From contig WRJS01000030.1 in NCBI GenBank assembly GCA_009778475.1, forward strand, positions 1 through 34,136: 34,136 nucleotides of DNA, read 5' to 3'. This DNA comes from Kiritimatiellota bacterium (GTDB lineage: Bacteria > Verrucomicrobiota > Kiritimatiellia > RFP12 > UBA1067). Of the stretch, positions 30,233 to 34,136 are shown piece after piece; positions within the stretch are counted from its first letter, which is position 1; each line of letters begins with the position of its first letter. The notes under the pieces are model-generated. The model saw nothing but the letters and a program-made list of their open reading frames with translations. It had not been told where the DNA came from and did not search any database. Made by a program: the position numbers and the translations under genes.

Positions 30233-31681
30233 CTACTTGAAGTCGCGCAGGTGGCCGACGAGATGCCAGAAGCCGCGCCAAAAGAATTTGAGGTCTTCGA
30301 GCGGCGCGCGCATGGAGAGGAGGCGGCGGGCAATCGTCTCGGGATGCAGGAAGGCGCGGTAGATGTCGCGGATGGCGGTCTTCACGCGCTCTTCCGTGAC
30401 GCCGGATTTCATCACGAGCGTGCGCATGTCGTAGTCGTCCCAGTCGCGGGTGAGGAGCAGTCCGGCGGCATCGAGCTCGCGGAAGAGCGGCGTGCCGGGG
30501 TACGGGATGACCATCGTGACCTGAAGCGTGTAGGCGTGGCTCTTGCGGAGCAGGCGGCGGGCGAAACAAACCGTGTTCGCGATCTCCGCCTCGCCCTCCC
30601 AAGGGTAGCCGAGCATGACGGTGACGTGGACGCTCAGCCCGGCCTTGGCCGCGGCCCGCGCACCGCGCTCGATGTCCTCCACCTTCACCGCCTTCACGAG
30701 GCGGTCGAGGGTGGGCTGGTTGGCGGACTCCAGTCCGAACAGCACGAGGCGGAATCCGGCCTTGCGCATGAGGCGGCAGAGCGCGTCGTCGAGCGCGCCG
30801 AAACGCATGTTGCAGTCGATGCGGATTTTCTTGTGGTAGCCGCGCGCGATCATCTCCTCGCAGAACGTGCGCAGCCACGCGCCCGCGGGCAGGCAGCCGG
30901 TGTCGTCCATGATCTCGCGCACGCCGTAATGCGTGATGAGGTGGCCGATCTCGTCGCACACCTCCTTGGGGTCGCGGGCGCGGAAGGCGGGGTAGAGCGT
31001 GGTCCATGAGCAGAACGTGCAGCGGCCGTGCCAGCAGTCGCGGCCGGACATGATGTAGGTGCCGGGGGTGCGCGAGTAGTTGCCGTTCTTCTCGGAGTAG
31101 AGCTTCCACTGCGTGAGGTCGCGGTCGATCCACGGCAGGGTCTTCAGGTCGTGGTCGAGGCGGAACGGGCCGCTGTCCTGCACCGCGCCGTCCGCGCCGC
31201 GCCACCAGACGCCGGGCTCGAGCGGGACGCCGCCGGCGATGTGCTCCAGCAGGTTGACGAGCAGGAAATCGTAGTCGCCGCCCGTGAGGATGTAATCCAC
31301 GGGGCAGCTGGCCATGGTCTCCTCGGGCAGGGCGGTGACGTGGTCGCCGACCATGACGACGCGCATGGCGGGATACCGCGCCTTCAGGTCGCGCACGATC
31401 TGCCAGTGGCGTTTCACGACGGGGGTCTTGGTCTCGATGACCGTCACGTCGGGCGCGAAGGCCGCGAGCTTCTCGTCGAACGCCTCGGGCGTCCATCCCG
31501 ACGCGATGCCGTCGAGCCACGCGACCTCATGCCCGGCACGCTTGGCCTGCGTGGCCGCGTAGGCCGGCACGACGGGGTAGATATAGACAGGGCGGTTGAA
31601 CCACTGGAACTGACGGTTCTGCCCCAGCAGCGGCACCCCCTTCTCGGAGGGCAGCGGCGGATATGCGATAGCTACTTTCAT
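30233..31681 (-). CDS. B12-binding-domain radical SAM protein
   Basis: The 482-aa protein starts MKVAIAYPPLPSEKG at the ATG at 31681; 36 extra upstream codons look noncoding. The N-terminal 150 residues are a cobalamin-binding-type Rossmann fold (VVMVGDHVTALPEETM, DYILTGGDYDFLLVNLLEHI). The radical SAM core follows, with a cluster motif Cys216-WHGR-Cys221-TF-Cys224, which is Cx4Cx2C rather than the standard Cx3Cx2C. FRLVLFGLESANQPTLDRL and VTVMLGYPWEGEAEI are typical of this class. Such enzymes use a 4Fe-4S cluster and S-adenosylmethionine, often for methylation or ring chemistry in lipids, cofactors or natural products. The substrate is unknown. No Shine-Dalgarno is visible and the -10 box is only 11 nt before the ATG, so translation may be leaderless. 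Confidence 0.88.
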   Translation of the reverse strand: MKVAIAYPPLPSEKGVPLLGQNRQFQWFNRPVYIYPVVPAYAATQAKRAGHEVAWLDGIASGWTPEAFDEKLAAFAPDVTVIETKTPVVKRHWQIVRDLKARYPAMRVVMVGDHVTALPEETMASCPVDYILTGGDYDFLLVNLLEHIAGGVPLEPGVWWRGADGAVQDSGPFRLDHDLKTLPWIDRDLTQWKLYSEKNGNYSRTPGTYIMSGRDCWHGRCTFCSWTTLYPAFRARDPKEVCDEIGHLITHYGVREIMDDTGCLPAGAWLRTFCEEMIARGYHKKIRIDCNMRFGALDDALCRLMRKAGFRLVLFGLESANQPTLDRLVKAVKVEDIERGARAAAKAGLSVHVTVMLGYPWEGEAEIANTVCFARRLLRKSHAYTLQVTMVIPYPGTPLFRELDAAGLLLTRDWDDYDMRTLVMKSGVTEERVKTAIRDIYRAFLHPETIARRLLSMRAPLEDLKFFWRGFWHLVGHLRDFK

Positions 31682-31692
31682 CGAGGAGAGAT

Positions 31693-31721
31693 AGTGTACG
31701 TTTTTTCCGTGCGCAGATAAA
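31693..31721 (-). promoter_or_regulatory. Promoter of the radical SAM gene, giving a near-leaderless mRNA
   Basis: On the minus strand, TTTATC (31716-31721, weak), a 17-nt spacer and TACACT (31693-31698). The expected start is 3-5 nt before the ATG, whose upstream CTCTCCTCG is not a ribosome site. Confidence 0.45.
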
Positions 31722-31763
31722 GGAATTTTTTCACGGATACCGCCGCAACTATTGGGTTCACCT

Positions 31764-31790
31764 GATGTCGATTCGCATCGAATCGACATC
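31764..31790. promoter_or_regulatory. 12-bp perfect palindrome upstream of the radical SAM gene
   Basis: GATGTCGATTCG and CGAATCGACATC flank the loop CAT, about 45 bp upstream of the -35 box. No T-tract follows on either strand, so an operator is more likely than a terminator. The rest of the 228-bp gap to 31909 shows no gene. Confidence 0.55.
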
Positions 31791-31909
31791 GACCGGGGAA
31801 AGCTGATGGTCGCAAGAGCTGCAAACGAAAACCTCCACTATAGTCGTTTAACGGCGGTCGGACAACGGGACGGCAAACCGTTTGGGACCGTCAGGGACGG
31901 GATGCGTTG

Positions 31910-34136
31910 CTACCTCAAAACAGGGATGAAGAGGAGGTCGAGCTTGGCGCGGCCTTCGGCGGGGCGCTCGTAGCGGAAGAAGCGCCAGAGGAAGGAGGTC
32001 TTGCGGCTGCCGTCGGCCTTGGCGTCCCAGGTGATGGCGGGGAAGATGTCGAGGGAGGTGTCGCCGTTAAGTTTCTCGTAGTGCATCAGGCGCCAGAGGA
32101 TACGGCGGCGGGTGTAACTGTGGCTCTCGGATTGGCTGAACTCGCGCTTGTAGTCGTAGAGGAAAAACAGGAGGGCGTTTTTCTCGAGGAGGCCGTCGTG
32201 GCGGACGGCGGACAGGTCGTCTTCGAAAATGGTTTCTTTCCGGCTGGAGGCGTTCCAGAGCGGGAAGATGTAGGCGGAGGATTTTTCGCTATAGGCCGGG
32301 TGCGCCGAATCATGCGGGAGCGTGTCATCTTTGAGTAACTTCATCCATTGGCTTTCACGTTTGCAATCGAAGGAGTAATCGCGTGAGGCTTTGGCGAGGA
32401 TGAGGATTCGTGTGTGCGTATAGTGTTGGTAGTAAGCGTTGTGCTGGTGTTCGCGCGCGAAGCCGAGCGGGTCGCCGTGGAAACGCTGGGCGCCTCGCGT
32501 CTCGTGCGAGAAGAGCGGAAAAAAACAAGATTCGTGGTAGGATGGCGAATGGACGGATCTTACGAGCGGTGTGAGATAGTAGCGGTGTTGCCGGACCGTT
32601 CCGTCGCCCCTTTGCACGGACCATTGCCCGTAAAGCAGCGTGTAGAAAGAGCGGTCCGAGGTGTCGTAGGCGTAGAGGGGGAAGAGGTAGCCTTTGCGGT
32701 TGTCGGCGTTGTGGCGCTGGTGGAAGAGGCCGCCGAGGGTGTAGAAGTCTTTGGCGCCCGTGGCGGGGTCGGCGCTCTGCCACGAGAGCAGGGGCGGGAT
32801 GGCGGTAGTGCCCTTGTCGCGGATGTACAGCGGGGTGAGGAGGTAGTCGTGGGCGCGGTCGTAGGAGTAGAGGGGGAAGAGGTGGCCGGCGCCTTTGCCG
32901 TCGGGGTTGCCGTGGCGCAGGCGGAAGAGGCCGCCGAGGGCGTTGAAGTCTTTGGCGCCGGTGTCGGGGTCGGTGCCCTGCCACGAGAGCAGGGGCGGGA
33001 TGACGGTGGTGTTGCGGTGGCGGGTGTAGAGGAGGGAGTAGAAGGCGTCGTGGGCGTTGTCGTAGGCGTAGAGGGGGAAGAGGTGCCCGGCGCGTTGGGC
33101 GTCGGGGACGTTGTAGCGCTGGCGGAAGAGGCCGCCGAGGGTGTAGAAGTCTTTGGCACCCGTGGCGGGGTCGGTGTCCCACCATGAGATGAGCGGGGGG
33201 ACGATGCGCCACGCGGGCTGGCCGTCCTTGCCGGTGCCGTGCGCCCAGAGGGGCGAGATGAAGTTGCGGCTGTCGCTGTAGTAGAGCGGCAGGAGCCATG
33301 AGCGGTCTTCGCCGTCGGGGCCGCCGCTGCGGTTGTGGAAGAGGCCGCCGAGGGCGTAGAGGTCGCGGGTGTGCGTCCGTGGGTTGACGCTCCGCCACGA
33401 GAGCAGGGGCGGGATGAGGGTGGTGTCGCGGTGGCGCGTGTAGAGGAGGGAGTAGAAGGCGTTGTCTTCATCGTCGTAGGCGTAGAGCGGCAGGAGGCGG
33501 CCGGCGCGCTGGCCGGGCGGGGCGTTGTAGCGCTGGTGGAAGAGGCCCGCGAGGGAGTAGAAGTCCGTCGCGCCGGTGGCGGGGTCTTTGCGCCAGAGCG
33601 AGAGCAGGGGCGGGATGGCGGTAGTGTCGCCGGAGCGGGCGTAGGCGAGGGAGTAGAAGGACGCGTCCGCGCTGTCGTAGGCGTAGAACGGGAGGAGCCA
33701 GTGGGCGGCCGTGCCGTCGGCGCGCGTCTCGGCGCCGCCCAGCCCGGCGAGCCACCAGGCGGAGGAGGAGCGGTCGCCGTTGCGCGTGTGGCTGAAGAGC
33801 GGGAAGACGCGCAGACCATGATCGCTGTCCCCGTGATGATAACGGTTGAAGAGCGGCCAGAGGATGTCGAGGTTGTAGCCGTATGTGTGGGGCTGATAAA
33901 TCCAGAGGGGGAAGAGGCTGTCGAGTTTCCTGTCGATGTGCCAGTAGAGCGGGGCGACGTGGAAATAGTCCTTGCCCCAGAACACGGGGAGGACGTGGCT
34001 GCCGTTGCCGTTGAGGCTGAAATGCGCGAGCGGCCAGAGGGCGTTGACCTCGGAGTACGGCTCGCCGGGGCGGGCGCGGGAGAGGGGGGGGAGGGGGCGG
34101 GACGCGGGGCTGGGGGCGGGGCGCTCGCCCCTGGGC
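31910..34136 (-). CDS. Aromatic-rich tandem-repeat protein, N-terminus beyond the window
   Basis: The frame is open from the right edge to the stop at 31910, about 741 codons, so the start is missing; a GTG at 33985 is internal. The centre is about five tandem units of 67-71 residues, each with LFPLYAYD, FYSLLYTRHRxTTxIPPLLSW, DPATGAKDFYTLGGLF and QRxN. Before and after are non-repeated segments of similar style (SLFPLWIYQPHTYGYNLDILWPLFNRYHHG; FLWRFFRYERP). Short alternating aromatic strands suggest a beta-rich fold, perhaps an outer-membrane or propeller-like structure; this is inference. No catalytic motif is visible. I do not recognise a named family. It ends LLFIPVLR. Confidence 0.8.
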   Translation of the reverse strand, partial: PRGERPAPSPASRPLPPLSRARPGEPYSEVNALWPLAHFSLNGNGSHVLPVFWGKDYFHVAPLYWHIDRKLDSLFPLWIYQPHTYGYNLDILWPLFNRYHHGDSDHGLRVFPLFSHTRNGDRSSSAWWLAGLGGAETRADGTAAHWLLPFYAYDSADASFYSLAYARSGDTTAIPPLLSLWRKDPATGATDFYSLAGLFHQRYNAPPGQRAGRLLPLYAYDDEDNAFYSLLYTRHRDTTLIPPLLSWRSVNPRTHTRDLYALGGLFHNRSGGPDGEDRSWLLPLYYSDSRNFISPLWAHGTGKDGQPAWRIVPPLISWWDTDPATGAKDFYTLGGLFRQRYNVPDAQRAGHLFPLYAYDNAHDAFYSLLYTRHRNTTVIPPLLSWQGTDPDTGAKDFNALGGLFRLRHGNPDGKGAGHLFPLYSYDRAHDYLLTPLYIRDKGTTAIPPLLSWQSADPATGAKDFYTLGGLFHQRHNADNRKGYLFPLYAYDTSDRSFYTLLYGQWSVQRGDGTVRQHRYYLTPLVRSVHSPSYHESCFFPLFSHETRGAQRFHGDPLGFAREHQHNAYYQHYTHTRILILAKASRDYSFDCKRESQWMKLLKDDTLPHDSAHPAYSEKSSAYIFPLWNASSRKETIFEDDLSAVRHDGLLEKNALLFFLYDYKREFSQSESHSYTRRRILWRLMHYEKLNGDTSLDIFPAITWDAKADGSRKTSFLWRFFRYERPAEGRAKLDLLFIPVLR

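Overview
The window is GC-rich bacterial DNA. Giant secreted proteins with autotransporter-associated beta-strand (PATR) repeats, a long multihaem cytochrome with TPRs, an exosortase and many small dispersed repeats point to a member of the Kiritimatiellota/Verrucomicrobiota-Lentisphaerota group. That assignment is an inference from gene content; no rRNA is present to test it.

Layout. 1-8146 (minus): two tandem paralogous giant surface proteins, the left one cut by the window edge, with a palindromic repeat between them. 8331-10577 (minus): an eight-haem c-type cytochrome with C-terminal TPRs. 10782-12668 (minus): a pyruvate carboxylase B/oxaloacetate decarboxylase alpha-type protein with its own biotinyl domain. 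12843-14623: a small basic protein, a YafK-type L,D-transpeptidase and, divergently, an isoprenylcysteine methyltransferase-like membrane protein. 14654-14729 (minus): tRNA-His. 14884-15075: a foldback element with 25-bp terminal inverted repeats. 15146-18478 (minus): an extracellular solute-binding protein, a secreted metallo-beta-lactamase-fold hydrolase and a DUF1097-like membrane protein. 18696-22854 (plus): an exosortase-K-like protease, a REP-associated tyrosine transposase (RAYT) with its REP palindromes, and a frameshifted MSEP-CTERM-like membrane protein. 23079-30116 (plus): a third giant PATR/PA14 protein. 30233-31681 (minus): a B12-binding radical SAM enzyme. 31910 to the right edge (minus): a protein made of about five 67-71-residue aromatic-rich repeats.

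The most interesting part is 18.7-22.9 kb. A RAYT and its REP elements sit between an exosortase gene and its presumed only substrate gene. REP DNA is translated at the start of both the RAYT and the substrate frame, and another REP lies in frame inside the substrate. The substrate gene also carries a one-base frameshift at a T6 tract. More widely, small dispersed repeats lie in frame inside several coding regions (cytochrome, carboxylase, RAYT, MSEP-like protein), which suggests a genome that tolerates or domesticates repeat insertion.

Many genes have recognisable sigma70-type promoters, mostly with 17-bp spacers (TTGACA-17-CATAAT, TTGCAC-17-TAATAT, TTGAAA-17-GATAGT, TTGAAA-17-TATATT, TTGCAA-17-TATAGT, TTGCGT-17-TATTAT). 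These fix several start codons that differ from the longest open frame.
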